Below are positions 26,802 to 36,225 of a stretch of 64,000 bases of DNA, piece after piece (position 1 is the first letter of the stretch; each line of letters opens with the position of its first letter). Position numbers and translations under genes: made by a program. Source of the stretch: a bacterium (GTDB lineage: Bacteria; SZUA-79; Acidulodesulfobacterales; Acidulodesulfobacteraceae); assembly GCA_021800805.1 (NCBI GenBank), contig JAJYYR010000001.1, positions 1-64,000 of the forward strand, in the 5' to 3' direction. Below the pieces are notes generated by a model. The model was not told the DNA's origin, did no database searches, and saw only the letters and a program-made list of their open reading frames with translations.

Positions 26802-27758
26802 TTATAAATTATTTTTGCTCAATATTTCAAAAGCCCCTTTATCTATAAGTCTTAAAGCTAAATTTCTGCCGATATTTTCGTAATCGTCTTTTTTGCCCTT
26901 GAATTCATCCTCCAGATATTCACCCTGTATGTTGGAAACGAAACTTTTAATATATAAAATGTCACCATTATTATAAGCATAAGCTCCTACCGGAGACGCG
27001 CATCCGCAGTTTAATTCTCTGATGCAGGCTCTTTCGGCAAAAACGGCGGCATAAGTATCGGGGTCGTTTAAAGGGTTAATAATTTCTTTAATATCGTCCC
27101 TGTCGGTTCTATGTTCTATCGCTATTACTCCTTGTCCGCACTGGGGAATGAATTTGACCGGGTCTAAATATATATCTATGTAATGTTCGAGATTAAGTCT
27201 TATAAGTCCGGACGAAGATAAAACAATAGCATCGAAAAAACCGTTTTTGAGCTTTTCTAACCTCGTGTCGATATTGCCCCTGAGCGGCTCAAATATAAGG
27301 TCGTCCCTTAATCTCGCCATCAACGATCTTCTTCTTAAACTGGATGTTCCTACAATTGCGCGGCTTTTTAACAGCGGCGTAAAGTTTTCGGGATAGTCTC
27401 CCCAGAATGTTTCAGGCTTGTCTTTTAAAATTATGCAGTCTCTCGGGTCGTCCCTTTTTAAAGTAGCTCCCAATATTAATCCGCCCGGGATTATCTGGGG
27501 AACGTCTTTTAAACTGTGAACGGCGATATCTGCTTCGCCCCCGAAAAGCGCTTCTTCTATCTCTTTTACAAACAAACCTTTTCCGCCGAAACTGCTTAAA
27601 GACGCATTTAAAATCTTATCTCCGGACGTTTTTATAACTATTATTTCAAAGGTAATGTTTTTTTTAAGTCCATTGTAATATTCCGACAGCCTTTCTTTGA
27701 CGAGATTAGCCTGATATAAAGCAAGTTTACTGCCTCTTGTTCCTATTTTGATTTTCAA
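26802..27758 (-). CDS. hemC: Porphobilinogen deaminase HemC
   Basis: Joins four porphobilinogens into hydroxymethylbilane. 318 residues with IGTRGSKLALYQAN at the N-terminus, HSLKDVP, RRRSLM-type binding arginines and the dipyrromethane cofactor cysteine in LNCGCASPVGAYA. The start codon is TTG (27758) with AAAGGT 6 nt upstream; no ATG is available near the N-terminus. Next to hemA with 9 bp between. Confidence 0.95.
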   Translation of the reverse strand: MKIKIGTRGSKLALYQANLVKERLSEYYNGLKKNITFEIIVIKTSGDKILNASLSSFGGKGLFVKEIEEALFGGEADIAVHSLKDVPQIIPGGLILGATLKRDDPRDCIILKDKPETFWGDYPENFTPLLKSRAIVGTSSLRRRSLMARLRDDLIFEPLRGNIDTRLEKLKNGFFDAIVLSSSGLIRLNLEHYIDIYLDPVKFIPQCGQGVIAIEHRTDRDDIKEIINPLNDPDTYAAVFAERACIRELNCGCASPVGAYAYNNGDILYIKSFVSNIQGEYLEDEFKGKKDDYENIGRNLALRLIDKGAFEILSKNNL

Positions 27759-27767
27759 AATTTACCT

Positions 27768-29129
27768 TTATTTTATAAGTTTTATATATTTACTAACGTT
27801 TTCATTTTCTTTCTCTTTTCCGGTTTCCGACGAATCTACCGAATCAAGGTTAAAAAGCGCCTTTATCATTTCGATAGAATTTATCCCCTCCGGATTTACG
27901 GTTGCCTTTTTAATAAGCATCGTCGGCTCATGGAGTATTTTATTCGTCAAAGAATTTATTATTAAATCCTTTTCCTTTTTATCTCCTATATATTTATATA
28001 ATTCTATTTCCAATATATCCTTTACCTTGTTTCTAAGGGAAATTATAACCGGCACCGCATTCAACGATTCTTTCCAGTTCATAAACTCTTTAACGGCGGT
28101 TTCAATAAGTTCCATAGCGGCGGCGGCTTCCTGTTTCCTTATTTCTATATTATTCTCTATCATCTTTCCTATGTCGTCTATATCGAATAAATAAACATTG
28201 GATATTTTGTTAATTTCCGGATCGATATTTCTCGGCATAGATATATCGATTAAAAATAACGGCCTCTGCTTGCGTATTTTTATTATAGGTATAATATCCG
28301 CATATTTTAAAACGTAATCTTCGGAACCCGTAGAGCATAAAACTATATCGGACTGCGGTAAAAACTTATAATATTCCGAAAAATCTATAACGTTTAAATA
28401 TTCTTTTTCTGCGGCGCTGAAGGATTCTTCAATAAATCTTTGGGCATTTTCTTTTGTCCTGTTTGCTATATAAATGTTCCGCACTCCGTATTTTATAAAA
28501 TGTTTGACGGTAAGTTTCCCCATCTCTCCCGCCCCGAGAAGAAGAACTTTTTTCTCGTCTAAATTGTTAAATATCTTTTTAGAAAGCTCGACTGCGGCGT
28601 AACTGACCGATACCGGAGACGTTGCTATTCTTGTTTCCGTTCTAACCGTTTTTGCGCAGTTAAAAGCTTTGTGAAATAATTTATTTAAAAACTGACCGCT
28701 TGTTTTAAATTTGCATGCTTCATTGTAAGCTTCTTTAAGCTGTCCTAATATCTGCGGTTCGCCTATTATCATGGAATCCAGACTTGAAGCCACGCTGAAT
28801 AAATGCCGGACGGCATCTTCATTAAGGTGCATATAAAAAATATTTTCTTTTGCGGCTTCCCCGAAAAAATATTTTGCTACATAATTTTTAATTATATGTC
28901 CGCCTTTCCCTATAGCCCATGAAGATAAATTCATTATAAATTCAGACCTATTGCACGTGGTAAGGATAACGATCTCCTTAATGAAAGGCCTGCCTGCTTC
29001 ATCTTTTAAATCGAGCAGTTTATTCGTAAAATCCCGTCTTAATTCAACGGTCAAAAGCTTCTTGGATACCGCTTCCCTATCGCTGATTTCCGCCGATTTA
29101 TGGTTTAGTCCAATTATTAAAATATCCAT
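27768..29129 (-). CDS. hemA: Glutamyl-tRNA reductase HemA
   Basis: First committed step of the C5 route to 5-aminolevulinate. 453 residues: GLNHKSAEISDRE at the N-terminus, catalytic cysteine in TTCNRSEF, NADPH-binding GAGEMG, and a C-terminal dimerisation helix region. The C-terminus is slightly extended and rich in Glu. The ribosome site is weak. The partner hemX lies just upstream, a known arrangement in which HemX can affect HemA level. Confidence 0.95.
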   Translation of the reverse strand: MDILIIGLNHKSAEISDREAVSKKLLTVELRRDFTNKLLDLKDEAGRPFIKEIVILTTCNRSEFIMNLSSWAIGKGGHIIKNYVAKYFFGEAAKENIFYMHLNEDAVRHLFSVASSLDSMIIGEPQILGQLKEAYNEACKFKTSGQFLNKLFHKAFNCAKTVRTETRIATSPVSVSYAAVELSKKIFNNLDEKKVLLLGAGEMGKLTVKHFIKYGVRNIYIANRTKENAQRFIEESFSAAEKEYLNVIDFSEYYKFLPQSDIVLCSTGSEDYVLKYADIIPIIKIRKQRPLFLIDISMPRNIDPEINKISNVYLFDIDDIGKMIENNIEIRKQEAAAAMELIETAVKEFMNWKESLNAVPVIISLRNKVKDILEIELYKYIGDKKEKDLIINSLTNKILHEPTMLIKKATVNPEGINSIEMIKALFNLDSVDSSETGKEKENENVSKYIKLIK

Positions 29130-29151
29130 ATTTTTTAATTTTAATTTTAAT

Positions 29152-29997
29152 TTACTCGAATCCGTGAAATGCCGGAAATAAATAAAAAGAGAAAGTTAAG
29201 CTAAACAGTATAAGTAAAAAACCTATAACGCTGAAAATAGCAGCCCTCTTTCCTCTTAAACCCTTTGCCATCCTCTCGTGAAGCAGAACCGCGTAAATAA
29301 GCCATGTTATAAGCGACATAATTTCGATCGGCTTTACTATAATAAAAGTCTTAAACAAAGAACCGGACAGATACATACCCATTACTATGCCTAACGTTAT
29401 AAACGGAAAACCTATTTTTAAGCACTGATAATTAATATTATCCAGCAATTCCAAATTATACCCGCCGCCGGAATGCAAATCCTTCGGCGGCTGAATATCT
29501 TTTTTATCGAATAATTTAAGGTTCTTCTTATTCTTAATTTTTCTTTCCTGAAAAATATATATTAAAGAAACTATAAAAGCAAGGGCAAAAAGGGAATCTC
29601 CTATTAATATAAGCACTATATGCGTTAAAAGGATGGTTTTATTCACGTTTAGCGTAACCGGCTTTATATGAATATGCGGAACAAACAAACCTACCAATAA
29701 ATTTATTGCGACCAAAGGCGTAATATATAAAAGAATATACTCTACTTTATAAAAAAGGCTGAATAACACGACTATAAACATTAATATCCACGCATTGAAA
29801 AACACGAATCTGTCGATATGAACGGGAACGGCGAGCCCCTTGATGCCCAAAAATATAAAAAATATTAACGTTTGAACGGCAAAACCGGCATAAATTATAG
29901 AAAAGGAGACCCCGAACATTTTCTTTTTTTTAAATAAAAGGGGTATATAAGAAAATATATATACGGCGAAGGGAATTAAATATAGCTCTTTAAGCAT
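29152..29997 (-). CDS. hemX: HemX/CcsA-type integral membrane protein
   Basis: 281 residues, about eight hydrophobic helices. Family features are THIVLILIGDSLFALAFIVSLIYI in the middle (given partly: HIVLILIGDSLFALA) and MGMYLSGS plus LHERMAKGLRGKRAA near the end. I do not see the tryptophan-rich WGxxWxWD motif of true CcsA heme exporters, so HemX is the better name. Position before hemA supports this. It could still help cytochrome c assembly. Confidence 0.8.
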   Translation of the reverse strand: MLKELYLIPFAVYIFSYIPLLFKKKKMFGVSFSIIYAGFAVQTLIFFIFLGIKGLAVPVHIDRFVFFNAWILMFIVVLFSLFYKVEYILLYITPLVAINLLVGLFVPHIHIKPVTLNVNKTILLTHIVLILIGDSLFALAFIVSLIYIFQERKIKNKKNLKLFDKKDIQPPKDLHSGGGYNLELLDNINYQCLKIGFPFITLGIVMGMYLSGSLFKTFIIVKPIEIMSLITWLIYAVLLHERMAKGLRGKRAAIFSVIGFLLILFSLTFSFYLFPAFHGFE

Positions 29998-30001
29998 TTT
30001 T

Positions 30002-30646
30002 TTATGCCCTCTTAAGAAAATCGCTTATAAAAAGACTGACATCGGAAAATCTTTTATCTCTCACGAGTTCAAAAAGATCCGAATTTATTAATTCGTCGAA
30101 TAGTTTTTGATTCCTACTCTGCGGATATTTTTTCATTTTGATTTCTTTTCTCATAAATCCGAGAATTTTAACATAAGTATCGTATTCTTCTCCGTAAACT
30201 TTTTCTAAGTCTTCCCTTATTTTTCTGGCAAGCCTGGGGCTGTGCCCGCTTGTGAAAACGGCTATATCGAATTCTCCTCTCGAAACGAGCGCGGGAAGCG
30301 TAAACGTGCAAAGTTCAGGCTTATCTGCAATATTTATTAAAATATTTTTTTTAACGCACCGTTTAAAAAGTCTATCTTCCATCTTTAAATTCTTTTTTTC
30401 GGGAGAAACTGCGCAAAAAACGGCAAACGCACCTTTTTCGTCTCCCGTTTTATACGTCCTTTCAATCCAATCTAATTTAGACTTTTTAACAAATTCTTTT
30501 ATTTCGCCGGATATTTCTGGAGCGACCAGCATTATTTCCGCCCCTCTTTCCAAAAGTCTTTCGACTTTTCTCGTAGCAACCATGCCGCCGCCTACGACAA
30601 GAACCCTTTTGCCGGAAATATTAAGATTAACCGGGTAATATTTCAT
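30002..30646 (-). CDS. Precorrin-2 dehydrogenase/sirohydrochlorin ferrochelatase
   Basis: Met8/CysG-N type enzyme that oxidises precorrin-2 and may insert iron to make siroheme, the entry compound of the Ahb route. About 214 residues: parallel to CysG-N with VLVVGGGMVATRKVERLLERGA (NAD-binding; shown to 20 residues as VVGGGMVATRKVERLLERGA) and FTSGHSPRLARKIREDLE. ATG 30646 overlaps the TAA of the upstream AMMECR1 gene (TAATG) and has GGAGAAG before it; a longer reading to 30682 adds twelve residues that do not fit the family. Confidence 0.9.
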   Translation of the reverse strand: MKYYPVNLNISGKRVLVVGGGMVATRKVERLLERGAEIMLVAPEISGEIKEFVKKSKLDWIERTYKTGDEKGAFAVFCAVSPEKKNLKMEDRLFKRCVKKNILINIADKPELCTFTLPALVSRGEFDIAVFTSGHSPRLARKIREDLEKVYGEEYDTYVKILGFMRKEIKMKKYPQSRNQKLFDELINSDLFELVRDKRFSDVSLFISDFLKRA

Positions 30647-31218
30647 TAATCTTCTCCGAATACGATAGCGGAGAACGTGCATATATCCGCCCCGGTTTTA
30701 TAGGCATCGGGCGAAAGACCCGCCTTCATAGAAACCGCTTCCAAAAAACCCTCTTTACTCATATTGCATTCGGTTGCAACCTGAGGAAGCAAAACCCCGT
30801 GGCACGGCCCTTTTATAAGATATAAACCGTGTTTTCCGATTTCAATATTATCGAGATTGTCTATCTTTTCAAGGGGCGTTAAAACCGATATCTCAATTTT
30901 TATTTTTTGTAGTTCGGCATTATTTAAGGGCATAAACCTCGGATCGGCAAAAGCCGCTTCTTTTGCCATATTATAAACATTTTGATAAATCGGAATACCG
31001 AAATTAAAATTGCCTATGCATCCTCTTAATTGCTCCCCTCCGGTCTTAAGCGTTACAAAAACCCCTGCATTAGTTCTAAGATTATCGGTCAGCGAGGATA
31101 TTAAATCTTTAGAGTTAATAAACAAATCTTTGGTTCTATTAAATCTGTCTTCTATGGATTTTCTTGCTATGTTTACGAGAATAGATTTCTCGTCTTCCGT
31201 TAAATCAAAATATTTCAT
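30646..31218 (-). CDS. AMMECR1-family protein
   Basis: About 190 residues. Contains GVFVTLKTGGEQLRGCIGNF, in which LRGCIG is the conserved AMMECR1 motif, and LLPQVATECN. The biochemical role of the bacterial family is not established; some are linked to Memo-like and radical SAM partners. ATG 31218 with GAGGTG 7 nt upstream is preferred over a TTG at 31239. Coupled to the downstream precorrin-2 dehydrogenase. Confidence 0.88.
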   Translation of the reverse strand: MKYFDLTEDEKSILVNIARKSIEDRFNRTKDLFINSKDLISSLTDNLRTNAGVFVTLKTGGEQLRGCIGNFNFGIPIYQNVYNMAKEAAFADPRFMPLNNAELQKIKIEISVLTPLEKIDNLDNIEIGKHGLYLIKGPCHGVLLPQVATECNMSKEGFLEAVSMKAGLSPDAYKTGADICTFSAIVFGED

Positions 31219-31232
31219 ATTAATCACCTCTA

Positions 31233-31655
31233 TCAACAATTTTCAATTTTATATGACCATTCTATATCTACCACATTTTTTAACATAGCCCATACGCTGC
31301 AATATTTGTCTTTCGATAATTCTACGGCTCTTTTTACCGCCTGTTCATCGATATTTTCGCCTTTAATTTCATAAATTATGGAAATCTTGGTAAATACGCG
31401 GGGATGAGTTTCAGCCCTTTCCCCCGTAACGTTGACCCTGTAATCCGTTATATTCTGCCTTTTCTTCTTTAAAATAGAAACTATATCCATAGAACTGCAT
31501 CCCGCAAGTCCCACGAGGATTAAATCGGTGGGCTTTATGCCTTCGTCGCTTCCTCCAACTTCTTTTGAGGTGTCGAGTAAAACGGAATAACCATTATCTT
31601 TGTCAGAAAATGCTCTAAACTGTAAATCCTTAAGATACTCTAATTTAATTCCCAT
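31233..31655 (-). CDS. OsmC-family redox protein
   Basis: About 140 residues. The two family cysteines are present in LAGCSSMDI and DKYCSVWAML, as in OsmC/YhfA peroxidase-like proteins; GGSDEGIKPTDLIL is the usual preceding loop. Likely a small thiol peroxidase or organic hydroperoxide protein, substrate unknown. ATG 31655 has GGGGAG before it; a TTG at 31679 would extend the N-terminus into gpsA. Confidence 0.87.
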   Translation of the reverse strand: MGIKLEYLKDLQFRAFSDKDNGYSVLLDTSKEVGGSDEGIKPTDLILVGLAGCSSMDIVSILKKKRQNITDYRVNVTGERAETHPRVFTKISIIYEIKGENIDEQAVKRAVELSKDKYCSVWAMLKNVVDIEWSYKIENC

Positions 31656-31671
31656 AATAATTCTCCCCGAA

Positions 31672-32694
31672 TTAAACAAACTCGTCTTTTATATCTCTTT
31701 CTAAAAGTTTAATTATCGCATCTGCAGGCTTAAGCCCTTCGTAAAGAACCGAATAAACCACATCGGTTATAGGCATATATATATTTTTTTCTTTACCTAT
31801 GTTATGAACCGATTTAGTCGTTGCGACGCCCTCGGCAACCATCTTCATCCCGCTTAAAATTGAACCTAAGCTTTCGCCTTTTCCTATCCTTATTCCTACA
31901 GACCTGTTTCTGCTTAAATCTGATGTAGCGGTAAGGATCAAGTCGCCGAGACCGGAAAGTCCGGTAAAGGTTTGTCTGTCCGCTCCCAAAGCCTCGCCGA
32001 ATCTCGTTATCTCAACAATTCCGCGTGTTAAAAGAGCCGCTCTAGCGTTGTTTCCCAGTCCGAGTCCGTCGGATATACCGGCGGCAAGCGCAATAATATT
32101 TTTTAGCGCCCCGCCTAATTCCACTCCTTTAACGTCGTTTAAGGTATATATTCTAAAGTTTTTTATATTTTTAAAAAAGTTTTTTAATTCTTCTAAAATT
32201 TTATCGTTAAAAGATGCGGCGCAAACTGCCGTCGGAAGATGTTTTGAAACTTCCGACGCAAAACTTGGACCGCTTAAAACGGCGTATCTTTGAAGCATAG
32301 AGACGCCTAGGACGCTTTCAAAAACCTCATTGGGTAAATTCATAGATTTATCGCCCAATCCTTTTGCCGTATTTATAAATATAGAACCGTTCAGGTTAAA
32401 TTTATCCTCATACTTTTTTATTTCCGTTAAACCCGCTTTCAGTGCAAACGAAGGAACCGCAAGGAATATAATACGGCAGTTTTCAAAAACGGTTTCATAA
32501 TCATCGGTTATTATGATATTTTCGTCTAAACGAACACCTTTTAGATAATATTCGTTATATCTCTTTGTTTTTAATTCTTCAGTAAATTCTTTGTTCCTGC
32601 ATTTTAAATAAACCTTTTCCGTAAATTTTGAAAAATTAACGGCAAGAGCCGTTCCAAAACTTCCGGAACCGATAATACCTACAGGTTTATTCAT
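31672..32694 (-). CDS. gpsA: Glycerol-3-phosphate dehydrogenase (NAD(P)+)
   Basis: Makes sn-glycerol-3-phosphate for phospholipids. 340 residues with the N-terminal nucleotide motif GSGSFGTALA, FLAVPS, LSGPSFASEV, catalytic lysine region GALKNIIALAAGISDGLGLG and NARAALLTRGI. Ribosome site CGGAGAAT before ATG 32694. Lies between gyrA and the OsmC gene. Confidence 0.95.
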   Translation of the reverse strand: MNKPVGIIGSGSFGTALAVNFSKFTEKVYLKCRNKEFTEELKTKRYNEYYLKGVRLDENIIITDDYETVFENCRIIFLAVPSFALKAGLTEIKKYEDKFNLNGSIFINTAKGLGDKSMNLPNEVFESVLGVSMLQRYAVLSGPSFASEVSKHLPTAVCAASFNDKILEELKNFFKNIKNFRIYTLNDVKGVELGGALKNIIALAAGISDGLGLGNNARAALLTRGIVEITRFGEALGADRQTFTGLSGLGDLILTATSDLSRNRSVGIRIGKGESLGSILSGMKMVAEGVATTKSVHNIGKEKNIYMPITDVVYSVLYEGLKPADAIIKLLERDIKDEFV

Positions 32695-32724
32695 ATTTTT
32701 ATTCTCCGTATTCCTCGCTCATAC

Positions 32725-35151
32725 TCATTCTTCCGTCAGTTCATTAGTTGATATCATAGCGCTTACGACCCTTTCATTTTCATCGAGGTTGACTAATTTT
32801 ACGCCCATAGTATTTCTTCCGATGCTTCTCAAATTGGACTCGTTTATGCGGATGATTTTACCGTTAGACGTTATTAATATAATATCATTATCCCCGGAAG
32901 CTTTAAGCACCGAAACTACAAATCCGTTTCTCTGTCCGGTTTTAATGGCAATTATGCCTTTGCCGCCTCTGCTTTGTTTTCTGAATTCAGTCATTATAGT
33001 TTTCTTACCGTAACCTTTTTCGGTTATAGCAATAAGATAATCGTTTTCGGAAGAAAGCAGGTCCATAGAAACGACAGAGTCGTTTTTGGAAAGCCTTATT
33101 CCTCTTACCCCCATCGCCCCCCTGCCAAGCGTTCTAAAGCCGTCTATATCGGCGCAAATGGATTTACCCATTTTCGTGGCTATTACGACAAGCTGATTTT
33201 TAACGGTATTGTCCGCAATTCTGGTGCTTATGACCTCGTCATCGTCTTTAAGCTTGATAGCTATCAGCCCGTTTTTTCTGATGTTCTTAAACTTATCCAA
33301 AGAAGTTTTTATAATCTGCCCCTTTTTCGTCGCAATAAAGATAGAAAAATTTGTATCAAAATTTTCAATGGGAAAGACGGATGAAATGGTTTCTTTTTCT
33401 CTTAAATTAAGAAGATTTACTATAGGTTTACCTTTTGAAGTTTTAAGGGTTTCCGGAATATCATAAACGTTTAATTTATAGGCGCTTCCGAAATTAGTTA
33501 TAAACAAAATATTATCATGGGTATTTGCGCAAAAAGAGTTTGCTACAAAATCTTCCTCTTTAGATTTTATGCCCGTTTGTCCTTTGCCGCCCCTGTTCTG
33601 CGCTTTAAAGGTAGAGAGTTTAGTTCTTTTAATATATCCGTTCTCCGTCATCATAACTATCATAGCTTCGTTGGGAATAAGGTCAATGAGAGCGGTTTCG
33701 TTTTCTTCCTGCACTATTTCAGTCTTCCTTGTATCTCCAAATTTATCCTTAATAAGTTTAAGCTCTTCTTTTATAACGTCTTTTATAAGTTTTTCGCTGG
33801 CAAGAAGTTCTTTTAATTTTTTTACTTTGTCGAGTATTTCTTCGTATTCTTTAATGATATGCTCCCGCTCTAAATTAGTAATCTTTTCTAATTTTAAATC
33901 GAGAACCGCCCGGGCTTGGATATCCGAGAAACTATACTTTTGCATAAGACGGTCTTTGGCGGCGGACGGGGATGCCGATGTTTTGATCAGTTCTATGACT
34001 TCGTCGATATTTTGAGCTACTATCCTAAAAGCTTCCAATATATGAAGACGCGCTTCGGCTTTTTTTAATTCGAACATCGTCCTTTTTATAACTACTTCTT
34101 TCCGGAAATCCACAAAAAGGGAAAGCATATCTTTGATATTTAATATTTTTGGCTGATTGTTCACTATTGCAAGAAAAATTACCCCGAATGTTTCTTCAAG
34201 CTGGGTATGTTTAAATAGATTGTTCATTACGACCGTTTCGTTTGCGTCCCTTTTTAATTCTATAACTACTCTCATCCCTTCCCTGTCAGATTCGTCCCTG
34301 AGGTCGGATATGCCTTCTATCTTTTTTTCCTTGACGAGTTCGGCTATCCGTTCGAGTATTTTCGACTTATTCACCTGATAGGGTATCTCGGTGATTATTA
34401 TTTTTGCTTTCTCGAAGTGATACCTCGCCCTTACCTTAACGAGCCCTCTTCCCGTATTAAAATAATTATTTATTCCGGTATAGCCGTAAATTATTCCGCC
34501 TGTCGGAAAATCCGGTCCCTTTATTATCATTTTTAATTCATCTATACTGCAATCCGAATTATCTATAAAATGAAGTGTGGCGTCTATAGATTCCGTAAGG
34601 TTATGCGGAGGTATGTTAGAGGACATTCCTACGGCGATACCCGATGAACCGTTGACAAGCAGGTTAGGGAACTTGGCGGGCAGAACCGAAGGTTCTTTTA
34701 GCGAGCCGTCATAGTTAGGAACAAAATCGACAGTTTCAAAATCTATATCGTCTAATAAAAACGATGAAAGCTTGGTCATTCTGATTTCCGTGTATCTCAT
34801 AGCCGCAGGCGGGTCGCCGTCTATCGAGCCGAAATTTCCCTGTCCGTCCACAAGAGGATATCTTAAGGAAAAATCCTGCGCCATCCTGACGGTCGCGTCG
34901 TAAACCGCCGAATCGCCATGCGGATGATATTTGCCTATAACGTCGCCGACTACTCTTGCCGATTTTTTATAAGGCTTGTTGAAATCGTTTCCGAGGTCGT
35001 TCATGGCAAAAAGGATTCTTCTATGAACCGGTTTCAATCCGTCTTTAACCTCCGGAAGCGCCCTGCCTATGATAACGCTCATTGCATAATCTAAATAGGA
35101 TTGCCTCATCTCGTCTTCGATGTTGATGTTGATAATGTTCTTCTGATCCAA
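32725..35151 (-). CDS. gyrA: DNA gyrase subunit A
   Basis: Cleavage-reunion subunit of gyrase. 808 residues: winged-helix and tower domains, catalytic Tyr120 in MRYTE, and a C-terminal beta-pinwheel with a GyrA box-like RGGKGQTG. The quinolone-determining region reads HGDSAVYD (78-85), the usual sensitive form. The start codon is TTG (35151) after GGGGAG; no ATG precedes DQKNI. gyrB lies ~27 kb away at the window end. Confidence 0.95.
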   Translation of the reverse strand: MDQKNIININIEDEMRQSYLDYAMSVIIGRALPEVKDGLKPVHRRILFAMNDLGNDFNKPYKKSARVVGDVIGKYHPHGDSAVYDATVRMAQDFSLRYPLVDGQGNFGSIDGDPPAAMRYTEIRMTKLSSFLLDDIDFETVDFVPNYDGSLKEPSVLPAKFPNLLVNGSSGIAVGMSSNIPPHNLTESIDATLHFIDNSDCSIDELKMIIKGPDFPTGGIIYGYTGINNYFNTGRGLVKVRARYHFEKAKIIITEIPYQVNKSKILERIAELVKEKKIEGISDLRDESDREGMRVVIELKRDANETVVMNNLFKHTQLEETFGVIFLAIVNNQPKILNIKDMLSLFVDFRKEVVIKRTMFELKKAEARLHILEAFRIVAQNIDEVIELIKTSASPSAAKDRLMQKYSFSDIQARAVLDLKLEKITNLEREHIIKEYEEILDKVKKLKELLASEKLIKDVIKEELKLIKDKFGDTRKTEIVQEENETALIDLIPNEAMIVMMTENGYIKRTKLSTFKAQNRGGKGQTGIKSKEEDFVANSFCANTHDNILFITNFGSAYKLNVYDIPETLKTSKGKPIVNLLNLREKETISSVFPIENFDTNFSIFIATKKGQIIKTSLDKFKNIRKNGLIAIKLKDDDEVISTRIADNTVKNQLVVIATKMGKSICADIDGFRTLGRGAMGVRGIRLSKNDSVVSMDLLSSENDYLIAITEKGYGKKTIMTEFRKQSRGGKGIIAIKTGQRNGFVVSVLKASGDNDIILITSNGKIIRINESNLRSIGRNTMGVKLVNLDENERVVSAMISTNELTEE

Positions 35152-35184
35152 AATTTTCTCCCCTGTTTTATTATATATTGTTTA

Positions 35185-36213
35185 TTATCCGCCTATTCCG
35201 TTCATAAAATCGTTAGCCCATAATAAAGATTCCGGTTTTTTAGCTTTTTCGTTAAAGTTATGTTTAAAAAGCTTTAATTTAACGATATCCGAAATCTTTT
35301 CAAAAACTGTTTCGTCGCTATTTTCTCTTAAGATATCTTTAATATTATATTCGTTGTCGTAAAAAAGGCACGGCCTTAAGTTGCCTGATGCCGTCAATCT
35401 CAGCCTGTTGCAGTCTCCGCAGAAATGCTCGGATACGGGACTTATGAAACCTATTACCGCTTTCCCGTCCTTGAACCCGAACGAACGGCTGACGCCGTTA
35501 TAAACAGGATTATCCGAATTATTTTCACCTTTATTGCCGGCAATAAAGGTGAAATCGTCAAATCTCGATCTGATTTTTTCTTCTATTTCTTTAGACGATA
35601 CCGCTTCTGCTATGTTTCCGCCTATAGGCATATATTCTATAAATCTTAAATTAAGTTCAAATTCTTTTGCAAAATTAACGAAATCTATTATTTCGTCGTC
35701 GTTTATTCTCCTTATTAAGACGGTATTTATTTTTACGGGATTAAAACCCATTTTTTTTGCAAGTTTTATACCGGCCAAAACGTCTTTCAAGCTGCCCGTC
35801 CTTGTAATCCGGTAAAATCTTTCTTCCTTTAAAGAATCAAGGCTTATATTAATTCTTTTAAGTCCCGCATTATAAAGTTCGGAAGCATATCTTTCTAAAA
35901 GAATCCCGTTTGTGGTCATAGAAATATCTTCTATGCCTTTTATACCGCTTATATTTTCGATAAGAGCGGCCAAACCTTTTCTCACTAAAGGCTCTCCTCC
36001 CGTAATCCTTATTTTATTCACTCCGTGATTTGAAAGAATATTTACCAATCGTAAGATATCTTCATAAGAAATTATCTCGCCGTGATTTAACAGGGGAACC
36101 CCGCTTTCGGGCATACAATAAACGCATCTTAAGTTGCATCTGTCCGTTACGCTGATTCTTAGATATTTTATCTGTCTGCCGAAATTGTCGATTAAAGGTT
36201 TTAATTTGTCCAT
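35185..36213 (-). CDS. moaA: GTP 3',8-cyclase MoaA
   Basis: First step of molybdopterin synthesis. 342 residues: radical SAM motif CNLRCVYC (about 24-31), GGEPLVRKG, a second cluster CGDCNRLRLTASGNLRPC and the C-terminal GG needed for activity (ending NGIGG). Ribosome site AGGATG. No other moa gene is nearby. Implies molybdenum enzymes elsewhere in the genome. Confidence 0.95.
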   Translation of the reverse strand: MDKLKPLIDNFGRQIKYLRISVTDRCNLRCVYCMPESGVPLLNHGEIISYEDILRLVNILSNHGVNKIRITGGEPLVRKGLAALIENISGIKGIEDISMTTNGILLERYASELYNAGLKRINISLDSLKEERFYRITRTGSLKDVLAGIKLAKKMGFNPVKINTVLIRRINDDEIIDFVNFAKEFELNLRFIEYMPIGGNIAEAVSSKEIEEKIRSRFDDFTFIAGNKGENNSDNPVYNGVSRSFGFKDGKAVIGFISPVSEHFCGDCNRLRLTASGNLRPCLFYDNEYNIKDILRENSDETVFEKISDIVKLKLFKHNFNEKAKKPESLLWANDFMNGIGG

Positions 36214-36225
36214 CTTCGCATCATC

